Of a stretch of 64,000 bases of DNA, positions 26,431 through 35,298 are shown piece after piece. Within the stretch, counting starts at the first letter, position 1. Each line of letters opens with the position of its first letter. The notes under the pieces were generated by a model that was not told where the DNA came from, did no database searches, and saw only the letters and a list, made by a program, of their open reading frames with translations. A program made the position numbers and the translations under genes. The stretch is taken from NCBI RefSeq assembly GCF_000013605.1, contig NC_007908.1, positions 868,001 through 932,000 of the forward strand, given 5' to 3'. Source of the DNA: Rhodoferax ferrireducens T118. Its GTDB lineage: Bacteria; Pseudomonadota; Gammaproteobacteria; Burkholderiales; Burkholderiaceae_C.

Positions 26431-27564
26431 TCAATCCAGTGATTTGTGCAAGCGCAGCACGGCCAGCGAAAACAAACTCAGGCCCAGAATGCTCAGCCCC
26501 GCCATCTGCGGCCAGAGCACGTCCAAGCCAACGCCCTTGAGATAGGTGGCGCGGATAATGACCAGAAAATAGCGCAGCGGATCGAGATAGGTGAGCCACT
26601 GCAAGGCCTCGGGCATGCTGGTGATGGGAAAGCTGAACCCCGAGAGAATGAACATCGGATTGAGCACAAAGAAGTTCGACGAAAACGCCTGCTGCTGGGT
26701 CTTGCATACCGTTGAAATCAACAGGCCAATGGCCAGGGTGCTGAGCAGGAACAGGCTGGTTCCGAGCATCAGCACCAGCGGGTTGCCATTGAAGGGAACG
26801 TCAAACCAGAGCATGCCAAACACCGCTACGATTGCCACTTCGAACAGGCCGATGAGAAAGAACGGCAGCGTCTTGCCGATGACGAACTCGATTGGCTGGA
26901 TCGGCGTCACCAGAATCTGCTCCAGCGTCCCAACCTCGCGTTCGCGCACGATGGCAAACGCCGTGAGATTCACGATGGTGATCAGGGTCAGCGTGCCAAT
27001 CAATCCGGGAATGAAGAACCAGCGGCTGTTCAGATTCGGGTTGTACCAGTAGCGCTCCTGCATTTGCACGTTCACCAGCGGTCGCCCCAAGGCACGGCCG
27101 GTGCGTTGCGCAAGGTCCAGCGCGTACCCCTGGCCAAAGTTGCCACAAATCTGGCTTACATAGCCCAGTGCAATCAGTGCCGTATTGGAGTTCGTTCCAT
27201 CCACCAGCACCTGCAGCGGTGCGGCTTGGCCCTTGCGCAGCAGTGAGGCAAATCCCGGCGCCACGACCACGCCGACCTGCGCGCTGCTGCTTTCAACCGC
27301 GTCCTGAACCTGCTGGCGTGACGTCGCCACCGCGATCAGCTTGAAGCGGCTGCTGTGAACGAAAGCCGCCACGAGCGAGCGGCTCTCCTGGCTCTGATCC
27401 TGATCCAGGATCACCGTCGCCACGTTGAACACTTCAAAGGTGGCGGCATAGCCAAACAGCAGCATTTGAATGATGGGCGGAATCAGCAGCCGAAAGCGCG
27501 CCGAACGGTCGCGTCGCAACTGCAGGAACTCCTTCAGCAGCAGATGATAGATGCGCCCCAGCAT
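26431..27564 (-). CDS. ABC-2 type exporter permease (YbhR/YhhJ-like)
   Basis: A 377-residue permease with one N-terminal membrane helix (LLIPPIIQMLLFGYAATFEV), a large extracytoplasmic domain and five C-terminal helices, the ABC2_membrane_3 layout. The segment FAIVREREVGTLEQILVTPI is the hallmark of YbhR/YbhS/YhhJ permeases. It is the last gene of a five-gene operon (adaptor, two ATPases, two permeases) and starts 3 bp after the partner permease stop. Expected to form a heterodimeric exporter of drugs or lipophilic cations through the inner membrane with the HlyD-like adaptor. Confidence 0.9.
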   Translation of the reverse strand: MLGRIYHLLLKEFLQLRRDRSARFRLLIPPIIQMLLFGYAATFEVFNVATVILDQDQSQESRSLVAAFVHSSRFKLIAVATSRQQVQDAVESSSAQVGVVVAPGFASLLRKGQAAPLQVLVDGTNSNTALIALGYVSQICGNFGQGYALDLAQRTGRALGRPLVNVQMQERYWYNPNLNSRWFFIPGLIGTLTLITIVNLTAFAIVREREVGTLEQILVTPIQPIEFVIGKTLPFFLIGLFEVAIVAVFGMLWFDVPFNGNPLVLMLGTSLFLLSTLAIGLLISTVCKTQQQAFSSNFFVLNPMFILSGFSFPITSMPEALQWLTYLDPLRYFLVIIRATYLKGVGLDVLWPQMAGLSILGLSLFSLAVLRLHKSLD

Positions 27565-27567
27565 GGT

Positions 27568-28704
27568 TCAATCCAGGGTTTTTCGGAAAGCGCGGGCCGC
27601 CAGCAGCACCATCGCCGCCGCATACAGCGCCAGACAGAAAATCGGCAGTGCCAGTTCGCCCCAGGGCGCGCCCTTGAGAAAAAGCGCCTTCAGGATCGTC
27701 ACGTAGTAGCGGCCGCTCACGATGTATGTGACGGCCTGGACTGCGGTCGGCATCTGGTCGATGGGGAAAGAGAAGCCCGACAGCAGTGTCGTGGGCAGCA
27801 TGGTGAGCAACAACGCGACCTGACTGGCTCCGACCTGGCTGCGGATCGACACCGAGACGTAGTAGCCGATGCACAGCACCACCGTGAGAAACAGGCCGGT
27901 GGTGAAGAATAGCGCCGACAGCGTGCCGCGAAACGGCACCTCAAACCAGAACACCGCCAGCGCCAGGCAGATGCAGGCGTCGACCATTCCCACCACGAAA
28001 TATGGCAGAAGCTTGCCCAGCATCAGTTCCAACGGCTGTATCGGGGTCGACACCAGCAGTTCCATCGTTCCGCGCTCCCATTCGCGTGCGATGGTGAGCG
28101 ATGACAGCTGCGAGCCGATGATGGCCATGACCAGGGCCACGACCCCCGGGATGATGAAGTTGCGGCTCACCATGTCTTCGTTGAACCAGACGCGCGCGCG
28201 CACCTCCACCGGCGTGAGCGTCTGCACGCTGGCGCCTCTTTGCTCGATGGTCTGGAGCTGGACGGCGGCGGAATAGCTGGCGATCACAGCGCTGGCGTAG
28301 CCGGCGGCCAGGCTGGCGTTGTTGGTGTCGGTCGCGTCCAGCAGCGCCTGCACCAGGCCCTGCCCGGTGTCGTTCAGTCTCTTGGAGAATCCGGACGGGA
28401 TCACGATGGCGATGCTGCAGCGGCCATCGTCCAGACTGCGCCCCACCTCGGCATAACTGGTGGCCTGGCCCTGCAGCGAAAAATAGGGTGACGCCGAAAA
28501 GCGCCGCAGCAAATCCTGCGATGTCTGGCTGCCTTCGTTGTCATAGGCGCACAACGGAATCTGCTTGATATCCAGGCTGATGCCGTAGCCCAGCAGGAAC
28601 ATCTGCAGCAAGGGAATCAGCAGCGCGATCATGAGGCTGCGGGGATCGCGAACGATCTGCAGGCTCTCCTTAACGACGATCGCCTTGACACGCCGCCACT
28701 TCAC
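27568..28704 (-). CDS. ABC-2 type exporter permease (YbhS-like)
   Basis: A 378-residue partner permease with the same architecture: N-terminal helix (LMIALLIPLLQMFLLGYGIS), periplasmic loop of about 150 residues, then a C-terminal helical bundle with SLTIAREWERGTMELLVSTP. Start is GTG at 28704, overlapping the upstream ATPase stop as GTGA. The close similarity to the next permease suggests an obligate heterodimer arising from duplication, as for E. coli YbhS and YbhR. Confidence 0.9.
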   Translation of the reverse strand: MKWRRVKAIVVKESLQIVRDPRSLMIALLIPLLQMFLLGYGISLDIKQIPLCAYDNEGSQTSQDLLRRFSASPYFSLQGQATSYAEVGRSLDDGRCSIAIVIPSGFSKRLNDTGQGLVQALLDATDTNNASLAAGYASAVIASYSAAVQLQTIEQRGASVQTLTPVEVRARVWFNEDMVSRNFIIPGVVALVMAIIGSQLSSLTIAREWERGTMELLVSTPIQPLELMLGKLLPYFVVGMVDACICLALAVFWFEVPFRGTLSALFFTTGLFLTVVLCIGYYVSVSIRSQVGASQVALLLTMLPTTLLSGFSFPIDQMPTAVQAVTYIVSGRYYVTILKALFLKGAPWGELALPIFCLALYAAAMVLLAARAFRKTLD

Positions 28705-29660
28705 GCTGCAGCTCCCGCAGTAGCAGCGCTGGCTCTGACCAGATGCACAAAACTGTCTTCCAGCGACGGGGCTATGCGACGCATCCGCACGTCAGTCCTG
28801 CCCGTGGTCGTCAGCAATTCCAGCAACTCGGGGGAACGCAATGCGGCTTGATCAACCAATGCGTGCAGGACACTGCCGAATATCGCCACGTCGAGCACGC
28901 CCGGCGCCTGTCCAATTTGGGTCATGGCGTCCCCAATGCTGTTGCCCTCTATGACCAGCAGCTCACCGCCCAGCGCATGCTGGCGCAGTTCCAGCGGCGT
29001 TCCCAAAGCGATGAGGCGACCGTGGTTAATCAGCGCGACGCGGTGGCAGTATTCGGCCTCGTCCATGTAGTGCGTGCTTACCAGCACACTGACGCCGTCC
29101 TGCGCCAGCGCGTGGATCAGTTCCCAGAAGCGCCGACGCGAACTGGGATCCACGCCCGAAGTCGGTTCATCCAGAAACAGGATCGTGGGCCGGTGCAGGA
29201 TCGCTGCACCCAGCGCCAGGCGCTGCTTCCAGCCGCCCGCCAGCGTCGCCACAAGCGCGTCCTCGCGCCCGGTGAGCCCCGCCATATCGACGGCAAAGCG
29301 CAGACGCGCGCTGATGTCGGCGCGCGACACACCATAGACGCCGCCGAAGAAGCGCAGGTTCTCGACCACGCTCATGTCGTTGTAGAGCGAGAACTTTTGC
29401 GACATGTAGCCGATGCGTCGACGCACGCCTTCGGGATCCTGCGCAACGTCGATGCCGGCGACCAGCGCGCGCCCGGCGCTGGGGCGCAACAGGCCGCACA
29501 GGATGCGGATCAGCGTGGACTTGCCGGCACCATTGGGACCGATGAAGCCCATGACCTCGCCGCGTCCGACCTCGAAGCTCACGCCGTCGACGGCGACAAA
29601 GCTGCCGAAGCGCTTGACCAGGGCGTCGACCACGATCTGTGCCTGGGTGTCGTTCTGCAT
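28701..29660 (-). CDS. ABC exporter ATP-binding protein (second ATPase of the YbhF-like pair)
   Basis: A 319-residue nucleotide-binding subunit. Walker A GPNGAGKSTLIRIL, Q-loop in YMSQKFSLYNDMS, Walker B ILFLDEPTSGVDP and switch His in VLVSTHYMDEAE are all present. The signature is LAGGWKQRLAL, with Ala in place of the canonical Ser, as often seen in the YbhF/RbbA lineage. In E. coli the equivalent two ATPase domains are fused in YbhF; here they are separate genes joined by a 1-bp TGATG overlap. Probably asymmetric ATP sites (inference). Confidence 0.9.
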   Translation of the reverse strand: MQNDTQAQIVVDALVKRFGSFVAVDGVSFEVGRGEVMGFIGPNGAGKSTLIRILCGLLRPSAGRALVAGIDVAQDPEGVRRRIGYMSQKFSLYNDMSVVENLRFFGGVYGVSRADISARLRFAVDMAGLTGREDALVATLAGGWKQRLALGAAILHRPTILFLDEPTSGVDPSSRRRFWELIHALAQDGVSVLVSTHYMDEAEYCHRVALINHGRLIALGTPLELRQHALGGELLVIEGNSIGDAMTQIGQAPGVLDVAIFGSVLHALVDQAALRSPELLELLTTTGRTDVRMRRIAPSLEDSFVHLVRASAATAGAAA

Positions 29661-30607
29661 CAGGCCGGCTCCCTCGAACCCGTCTGCTCCAGCAGCGCCA
29701 CGAAGAGATCCTCGATCGTCGGCTCCACCAGGGCGATGCCGGTCACGGCCATGCCTTTGGCGGCCAGCGCCGCCTCAATCTGCGCCAAACGCTCTCGGCT
29801 ATCGACATGGATGTGCACGCCGATGCCCACCAGCAACACGCCCTGCACCCCCGGCAACGTGCGCACAAAGTCGAGCAGCTGGCGCGGATCAGTCGCGCTG
29901 ATTTCGAGCATGGCCCCGGGCATGCGCGCCTTCAACCCCGCTGGCGTATCGCAATACATCATGGCGCCCGCATGAAGCAGGGCAAGCCGGTCGCAGCGCT
30001 CGGCTTCGTCCAGATAGGCGGTGGAAATCAGCATTGCCACGCCCTCGGCGCGCATTGAGTAGAGGATCTGCCAGAACTCGCGCCGCGAGACCGGATCCAC
30101 GCCGGTGGTCGGCTCGTCGAGCAGCAACACCCTGGGCGTATGCACGAGCGAGCAGACGAGCCCGAGTTTTTGTTTCATGCCGCCTGAGAGTTGGCCCGCC
30201 AGCCGTTGCCGAAACGGCGTCATGTCGGCGGCGGCGAGCATGGTGTCGGCGCGTGCGCGCCAAACCTGGCTCGGCATCTCGAACAGGTCGGCGTAAAAAC
30301 GGATGTTCTCGTCCACCGTCAGGTCCTCGTACAGGCCAAAGCGCTGCGGCATATAGCTCACATGGCGTTTGGCCTGCTCGGGCAACGCCCGCACGTCGAT
30401 GCCGTCGATCACGATGCTGCCCGCATCGGGCTGCATCACGCCAGCGAGCATGCGCAGCGTCGTGGTCTTGCCCGCACCGTCGGGACCCACCAGACCAAAG
30501 ATCTCGCCCGCCTGCACCGCAAAGCTCAAATCAGCCACGGCCTTCAAGGCCCCGAAATGCTTCTCCAGGGCGCTCACCTCTATCATGGCCGCAGCGTGCG
30601 CGCCCAT
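29660..30607 (-). CDS. ABC exporter ATP-binding protein (first ATPase of the YbhF-like pair)
   Basis: A 315-residue nucleotide-binding subunit. Walker A GPDGAGKTTTLRML, with Asp where Asn is usual, the canonical signature QLSGGMKQKLGL, Walker B RVLLLDEPTTGVDP, and STAYLDEAERC where Ala replaces the switch His. The His-to-Ala change here and the LAGG signature in the partner are complementary defects, so one composite ATP site may be degenerate, as in other heterodimeric ABC exporters (inference). ATG at 30607 overlaps the adaptor stop; an ATG at 30586 (MIEVSALEKHFG) may be the real start. Confidence 0.9.
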   Translation of the reverse strand: MGAHAAAMIEVSALEKHFGALKAVADLSFAVQAGEIFGLVGPDGAGKTTTLRMLAGVMQPDAGSIVIDGIDVRALPEQAKRHVSYMPQRFGLYEDLTVDENIRFYADLFEMPSQVWRARADTMLAAADMTPFRQRLAGQLSGGMKQKLGLVCSLVHTPRVLLLDEPTTGVDPVSRREFWQILYSMRAEGVAMLISTAYLDEAERCDRLALLHAGAMMYCDTPAGLKARMPGAMLEISATDPRQLLDFVRTLPGVQGVLLVGIGVHIHVDSRERLAQIEAALAAKGMAVTGIALVEPTIEDLFVALLEQTGSREPA

Positions 30608-31599
30608 CAGGATCCCGCTGTGTGCAATGCGATGCGTGCGTCTGCCGGCATCCCGGGAACGAGTTCATGTTCTGGATTGGCAATATCGATCTTGATCCGA
30701 TAGACCAAGTTCACCCTCTCGGCGTGGGTCTCGACGCTCTTGGGTGTGAATTCCGCCTTCTCTGAAATGAAGCTGATGCGACCTTGGTAGCGCCTGTTTG
30801 GATCACTGTCGTTGCTGACGCTCACCTCCTGACCCATTCGCACGCGACCCAAGTCGGATTCATTCAGGTAAGCGCGCAACCAGACGTGGTCAAGGTCGGC
30901 CAGCGTCAGCACCGGCGTGCCAGGCACCACGATCTCGCCGACCTCGGCCTGCTGCACGTTCACGACCCCGTCGAACGGCGCCCTCAGTGTCGTGTAACTC
31001 AGAACGATGCGTGCCAGCGCGACCGCGGCTTCACCGCTATGTACGCTGGCTTTGGCGACGTCTATGGCTCGCGCCGCTGCGGTCTGCAGCGACTGGTCTC
31101 GCTGTAGCACCGCACTGGCTTGTTTCAGCGCTGTGTCAGCCTGGTCCAGCGTCGCCTTCGAGGTAAACCCCTGCTGTTGCAGATCCAGCGCACGTTGCTG
31201 GTCAAGCTGGCGCTGCCTGACTTCCGCCTGATCAACCAGCAACGTACGCTCCGCCGTATAAAGGTTTTGACGCGCTGCTTCGAGTTGCTGTTTTTGAACC
31301 GCCAGGTTACTTTCAGCGATTGCCATTTGTTGCCGATAGTCGGCGTCGTCGACGACGGCGAGCACCGTCCCCTTGCTGACCCACTGGCCCTCATGGAAGG
31401 GGAGTTCGACGATGCGAGACTGCACGGTCTTAAAGCCAAGCACGCTCTCATGGGCTTCGATATTGCCGGACAGACTCAAGACATTGGTTTCGTCCTTGGC
31501 TTTCAAGAGCGCCAGCAACTGCGTTCGCCAAACGGTCGCTAACAGAACCAGCGTCAACAGGGCAGCTATCGCCAGGATTTTCCGAGTCCGTGAGGTCAT
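30607..31599 (-). CDS. HlyD-family membrane fusion protein (YbhG-like adaptor)
   Basis: About 330 residues: an N-terminal membrane anchor (KILAIAALLTLVLLATVW), a lipoyl-like half (SGNIEAHESVLGFKTVQSRI and later TTLRAPFDGVVNVQQAEVGE), a long coiled-coil hairpin rich in Gln/Ala/Leu (about 100-200), and a beta-barrel end. This is the YbhG/YhiI type of periplasmic adaptor linking an ABC exporter to an outer-membrane channel. It is the first gene of the exporter operon. ATG at 31599 is favoured over the one at 31605 because AGGGA lies at proper spacing before it. Confidence 0.9.
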   Translation of the reverse strand: MTSRTRKILAIAALLTLVLLATVWRTQLLALLKAKDETNVLSLSGNIEAHESVLGFKTVQSRIVELPFHEGQWVSKGTVLAVVDDADYRQQMAIAESNLAVQKQQLEAARQNLYTAERTLLVDQAEVRQRQLDQQRALDLQQQGFTSKATLDQADTALKQASAVLQRDQSLQTAAARAIDVAKASVHSGEAAVALARIVLSYTTLRAPFDGVVNVQQAEVGEIVVPGTPVLTLADLDHVWLRAYLNESDLGRVRMGQEVSVSNDSDPNRRYQGRISFISEKAEFTPKSVETHAERVNLVYRIKIDIANPEHELVPGMPADARIALHTAGS

Positions 31600-31627
31600 G
31601 CACATTCCCTAGGCCGAGTTATCTGAG

Positions 31628-32164
31628 TTATTTCATCTTCGACGGCAACTTGATCGTCTCGCCTGCGACCATGAAGACGCCCCGTCCACGGTGGTGCAGC
31701 GTGCGCACCTCCTTGCGCGCTGGATCGATCCAGGCCTTGAGAACTTCCAGTACAAAGAAGTTGTAGCGGTTCACAAGGCGGGTATCAATGACCCGGCATT
31801 CCAGGTTGGCATAGCATTCGGAAATCAGCGGTGCAGCCACCTGCGCAGCGGGCTCAGGCGTTAGCCCGAAGGCTTTGAATTTATCGAGACTCTGACCCGA
31901 GGTGTTGCCGCAAGCTACCACCTGGGACGCCAGCTCCACCGTCGGAATATTGAGCACGCATTGCCGCGTTGCCTTGAGCGCAGCAAAGCTGAAGTCTTTG
32001 CCACTGACAACGCAGCCCACCAGCGGCGGCTCGAATTCCATCATGGTGTGCCAGGACATTGGCATCACGTTGGCCTTGCCCTTGTGCGCCGTCGTCAGCA
32101 ACAGCACCGGCCCGGGTTCCAGCAGACCGTAGACCTTGGACAAGGGGTAAGAGCGCTTGGCCAT
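31628..32164 (-). CDS. Flavin reductase-like FMN-binding protein
   Basis: A 178-residue split-barrel flavoprotein of the flavin reductase/flavoredoxin family: VLLLTTAHKGKANVMPMSWH then FEPPLVGCVVSGKDFSFAAL, and the C-terminal NLECRVIDTRLVNRYNFFVL. It would bind FMN and either reduce free flavin or act as an electron carrier. It begins 1 bp after the stop of the Mo-hydroxylase large subunit, so it is in that operon and may be linked to its electron transfer (inference). ATG at 32164 (MAKRSYPLSK) is chosen; the frame extends upstream into the previous gene. Confidence 0.85.
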   Translation of the reverse strand: MAKRSYPLSKVYGLLEPGPVLLLTTAHKGKANVMPMSWHTMMEFEPPLVGCVVSGKDFSFAALKATRQCVLNIPTVELASQVVACGNTSGQSLDKFKAFGLTPEPAAQVAAPLISECYANLECRVIDTRLVNRYNFFVLEVLKAWIDPARKEVRTLHHRGRGVFMVAGETIKLPSKMK

Positions 32165-32165
32165 C

Positions 32166-34298
32166 TCAGGCTTTGGCGTTTTTGGCCGCAAGCGCCTGGA
32201 GAATTCGCTTGGGCGTCATCGGCAACTGCGTCATACGGACCCCAATTGCATCGAAGACCGCATTGGCAATGACCGCACCCGTCGTTGTAATTGCAGGCTC
32301 GCCACCGCCCTGTGGGGCCAGGGCGTCGTTCTTGACAAGCACGGCCTTGATTGGGGGCGCCCCGGAAAAGCGTGGGATGGCGTAGGTATCAAAATTGCGG
32401 TCAAGAATTTCACCGCCATGAAACTGCAACTCTTCTGTCAAGGTGTAGCCTAAACCCATCGTGATGCCACCTTCCATCTGCATCTTTGCGCCTTCAGGGT
32501 TGACGACAATTCCCATGTCTTGGGCGCAAACCACCCGGAGTACCTTGACCTGCCCGGTGGCTGGATTGATCGACACCTCGGCTATCGTTGCGACGTAGGT
32601 GCCCGCGTCCACACTGCACGCCAGGCCGAAACCTCTTCTGCTGGGCGTTGCGGCGTCCTTCCAGCCAAATGCAAGGGCCGCCGCATTCAGGACACGGATC
32701 ATTCTGGGGTCTGTGAGGTTTTTCAAGCGAAACGCGAGCGGATCCATGCCTGCTGCGGATGCCATGATGTCAATTTGTGATTCGGTGGCAAATACGTTCA
32801 TGTTGGCACCCGGCGCACGCCACGGTCCAACGGCAAACGGATGAACGCTGGCCCCGGCAGAATCAGAACCGTAGGAGGTGCCGCCATTTGATCTGACGCG
32901 GACGTTCGCAATATCGTAGACCGGTGTTGCGCCACGTTCGCCCGCCGCATAGACCAGATAATCCCAAAGTGCGATTTTTCCATCCCGATTGGTGCCCGAG
33001 ACAATCTTTACCACGGCCGCCGGGTCGAATCTGTCATAGAAAAACTCTTCAGCCCGGCTCCAGGCGACTTGCACTGGTTTACCCGTTATTCGCGCCAGCT
33101 GCGCGGCTTCTGCGGCCTGACCATTAGCGCTCTTGCCACCGAAGCCACCACCAAGGAATGGGGTAATGACGCGAACGTTCTTTGGTTCCATACCCAGCAT
33201 CTCTGCAATCTGATCTCGCGCCGGGAACGGCGTCTGGGTAGACGCCCAGATGGTCGCTTTACCATCCCTGACTTCGGCCGCGGCAGCGTGCGGCTCAATG
33301 GGGGCATGGGCCACGTAGCCTTTCTGATACGTCATCTCGAACAAAGTCGCTACGCCGGCTCTCTCATCTGCAATGTCCCCCTTGCTGGTGACGATCTTTT
33401 GCTTTGTCGCCTGCTTGCTAATGTGCTCAAAAATGTTGCCTGGATCCACCTTCTGCTCTGGCAAGGACCAGTCTGCCTTGACCTGTGCAAGAGCAGCGGT
33501 AGCGGCCTCGGGATCAGCGTTTAACACCGCGATCAAACCGCCTTGCTTGACCAACATAGTCCCTGACACCTTCTCTGCGTTCGAGGTGTCGAGTTTCAAT
33601 AGCGTTGCGCCATGCATCGGTGGCCGCAGTATCCGTGCATACAGCAGGCCTTGGCGCCGTATGTCAGCCGCATATTTCGCAGCCCCTGTGACCTTCTCCA
33701 ACGCATCAAGGCGCAGTGGTGAACTGCCTATGACCCTGAAATCTGAAGCTGCACGCAGGGCAGCCTCTTCGTCGACGACTTGTGCGATGCGCGCGCCCTT
33801 GGACAGCTCGCCGTAACCAATGTGTCGACCCGGCTCCCCTCGGACGGAAATGACCCCGTTCTTTGTGACAAGCGATTCCTCTGGAACAGCAAATTTGTTG
33901 GCCGCAAGCCGCGTCAAAGCAGCGCGCGCCTTGGCGGCTGCTGCGCGCAGCGCGGGACCAAACATACGAGTCGTCAGGGAACCGAAGGTACCCATGTCCC
34001 AAGGACATTGGTCGGTGTCACCCAGAACCAAGTCGATCGCGGCCAGTTCAACGTCCAGCTCCTCCGCCACCATTTGCGCCTGTGAGGTCAAGACACCTTG
34101 ACCCATCTCGATCTTGCCGGAAAAGACGGTGACCCGGCCGTTCTTGCGAATGACAAGATAGGCGTTGAAATCTTCCGGGTAAAGACGTCCGGCGTCTTGC
34201 GCTCGAACGGTCGACGGCTCAAGGCCGATGAAGATCACAATTCCGCCGCCTGCCAATTTGAATAAAGTGCGACGGCTCATTCCCTGGGCGGACTTCAT
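32166..34298 (-). CDS. Molybdenum hydroxylase large subunit (IorB / aldehyde oxidase type), Tat-exported
   Basis: A 710-residue molybdopterin-binding subunit of the xanthine oxidase family, isoquinoline 1-oxidoreductase beta type. The N-terminus has a twin-arginine signal (MSRRTLFKLAGGGIVIFIGL), placing it in the periplasm. Moco-binding segments include GKIEMGQGVLTSQAQMVAEE, FLGGGFGGKSANGQAAEAAQ and the Glu-bearing PQGGGEPAITTTGAVIANAV. It pairs with the [2Fe-2S] subunit upstream by an ATGA overlap; XdhC and a MobA-like protein are adjacent. The family hydroxylates N-heteroaromatics or aldehydes; the substrate here is not determinable. No FAD subunit is encoded, as usual for Tat-exported two-subunit members. 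Confidence 0.9.
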   Translation of the reverse strand: MKSAQGMSRRTLFKLAGGGIVIFIGLEPSTVRAQDAGRLYPEDFNAYLVIRKNGRVTVFSGKIEMGQGVLTSQAQMVAEELDVELAAIDLVLGDTDQCPWDMGTFGSLTTRMFGPALRAAAAKARAALTRLAANKFAVPEESLVTKNGVISVRGEPGRHIGYGELSKGARIAQVVDEEAALRAASDFRVIGSSPLRLDALEKVTGAAKYAADIRRQGLLYARILRPPMHGATLLKLDTSNAEKVSGTMLVKQGGLIAVLNADPEAATAALAQVKADWSLPEQKVDPGNIFEHISKQATKQKIVTSKGDIADERAGVATLFEMTYQKGYVAHAPIEPHAAAAEVRDGKATIWASTQTPFPARDQIAEMLGMEPKNVRVITPFLGGGFGGKSANGQAAEAAQLARITGKPVQVAWSRAEEFFYDRFDPAAVVKIVSGTNRDGKIALWDYLVYAAGERGATPVYDIANVRVRSNGGTSYGSDSAGASVHPFAVGPWRAPGANMNVFATESQIDIMASAAGMDPLAFRLKNLTDPRMIRVLNAAALAFGWKDAATPSRRGFGLACSVDAGTYVATIAEVSINPATGQVKVLRVVCAQDMGIVVNPEGAKMQMEGGITMGLGYTLTEELQFHGGEILDRNFDTYAIPRFSGAPPIKAVLVKNDALAPQGGGEPAITTTGAVIANAVFDAIGVRMTQLPMTPKRILQALAAKNAKA

Positions 34299-34771
34299 GC
34301 GTGGCCTTCCGGGTGACGGGAAGCAGATTCGATGGCATCAATAATTCTTTGGTGCGCCCCGCATCGGCATAAATTGCGCTCCATGTGCGCCATGATGGCG
34401 TCCCGCGATGGGTTTTGATGCGCTTTCAGGAATGCATAGGCGTCCAGCAGCATCCCCGACGTGCAGTAGCCGCACTGCAGTGCCCCGTGATCGATGAATG
34501 CCTGTTGCAGAGGGTGCAGTTTTCCTTCTCGGGCCAGTCCCTCGATGGTGAGGACGTCTTTGCCTGCCACATTCTTGAGCGGGGTGGTGCACGAGCGCAC
34601 TGCCTTGCCGTCAACAACCACTGCGCAGGCGCCACATATTCCTTCGCCGCACCCATATTTTGAGCCGGTGAGCTCAAGGTCCGTGCGCAACACCCAGAGC
34701 AGCGCCCGCTCGTCGTCCGTGTCCATTGTGATGGGCCTGCCGTTGACGACGAATCGAATCTTTTTTTTCAT
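34295..34771 (-). CDS. Molybdenum hydroxylase [2Fe-2S] small subunit (IorA type)
   Basis: A 158-residue iron-sulfur subunit. The N-terminal plant-ferredoxin-type cluster is CGEGICGACAVVV plus the distal VRSCTTP. The C-terminal helical cluster is LQCGYCTSGMLLDAYAFL plus NLCRCGAHQRIIDAI. These eight cysteines define the IorA/CoxS family. It lacks its own signal peptide and is co-exported by the Tat signal of the large subunit (family knowledge). ATG at 34771 is used; a GTG at 34786 with AGGTG upstream would overlap the nitroreductase fragment and is an alternative. Confidence 0.92.
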   Translation of the reverse strand: MKKKIRFVVNGRPITMDTDDERALLWVLRTDLELTGSKYGCGEGICGACAVVVDGKAVRSCTTPLKNVAGKDVLTIEGLAREGKLHPLQQAFIDHGALQCGYCTSGMLLDAYAFLKAHQNPSRDAIMAHMERNLCRCGAHQRIIDAIESASRHPEGHA

Positions 34772-34776
34772 GATCG

Positions 34777-35100
34777 CTAACGCCACGCAAGCACCTGTGG
34801 CTGCTTGCGCGGACTCGGCATTGTTTCGCCTCGGGGTATGCCGACGATGATGGGCGCAATGGCTGTCATTTCCAAAGGTATGCCGAGCTCGCTTTTCATC
34901 TCAGACGTGTTGAGCGCGGCGACGGCCGAACCCATGACGAACTGCCAGGGCTCGCCATGCATCGCGGTCGGCGCGCGCACAGCCGCCGCCAGAAGGGTTT
35001 GCAGCGCTGGCAGTTCCACCTGCTCTGGGCGATAGGCGCGGACCGAGCAGCGCCCATAGATGGCGGTCCCCACCTGCATCGTGTCAATGGTTTCTGACAT
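34777..35100 (-). pseudogene. Nitroreductase-family protein with large internal deletion
   Basis: 107 residues where the family has about 190-200. The first 60 residues match the N-terminal FMN-binding part (IYGRCSVRAYRPEQVELPAL, RAPTAMHGEPWQFVM). The last 45 match the C-terminal end (NTSEMKSELGIPLEMTAIAP, IIVGIPRGE, SPRKQPQVLAW). The central 85-95 residues, which hold the dimer core and the rest of the FMN pocket, are gone, yet the frame is kept. Such a protein is unlikely to bind flavin. It is the first frame of the Mo-hydroxylase operon and precedes the [2Fe-2S] subunit by 5 bp. Confidence 0.75.
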
Positions 35101-35298
35101 GGGCTGCTCCTTGATGGCTGCGGTCTATCACGGGCATCAAAGTGTCAACCCGGATCGAGCTGCGAATTTTCCAGTGTAGTCACCCGCTCACAGGTCTCCT
35201 TGATAGGTATCAATGGACATGGCAGATTCAGGCGCACCATCACGGAAAAGTCAAACACAGAACAGTGGGGGTGCCGGGATCGTGAAAAAGGTGGATTG

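Noticed and set aside
28743..29975. Plus-strand 410-codon frame over the exporter ATPases
   Set aside because: Opposite two ATPases with full Walker and signature motifs; no recognisable domain in the opposite reading.
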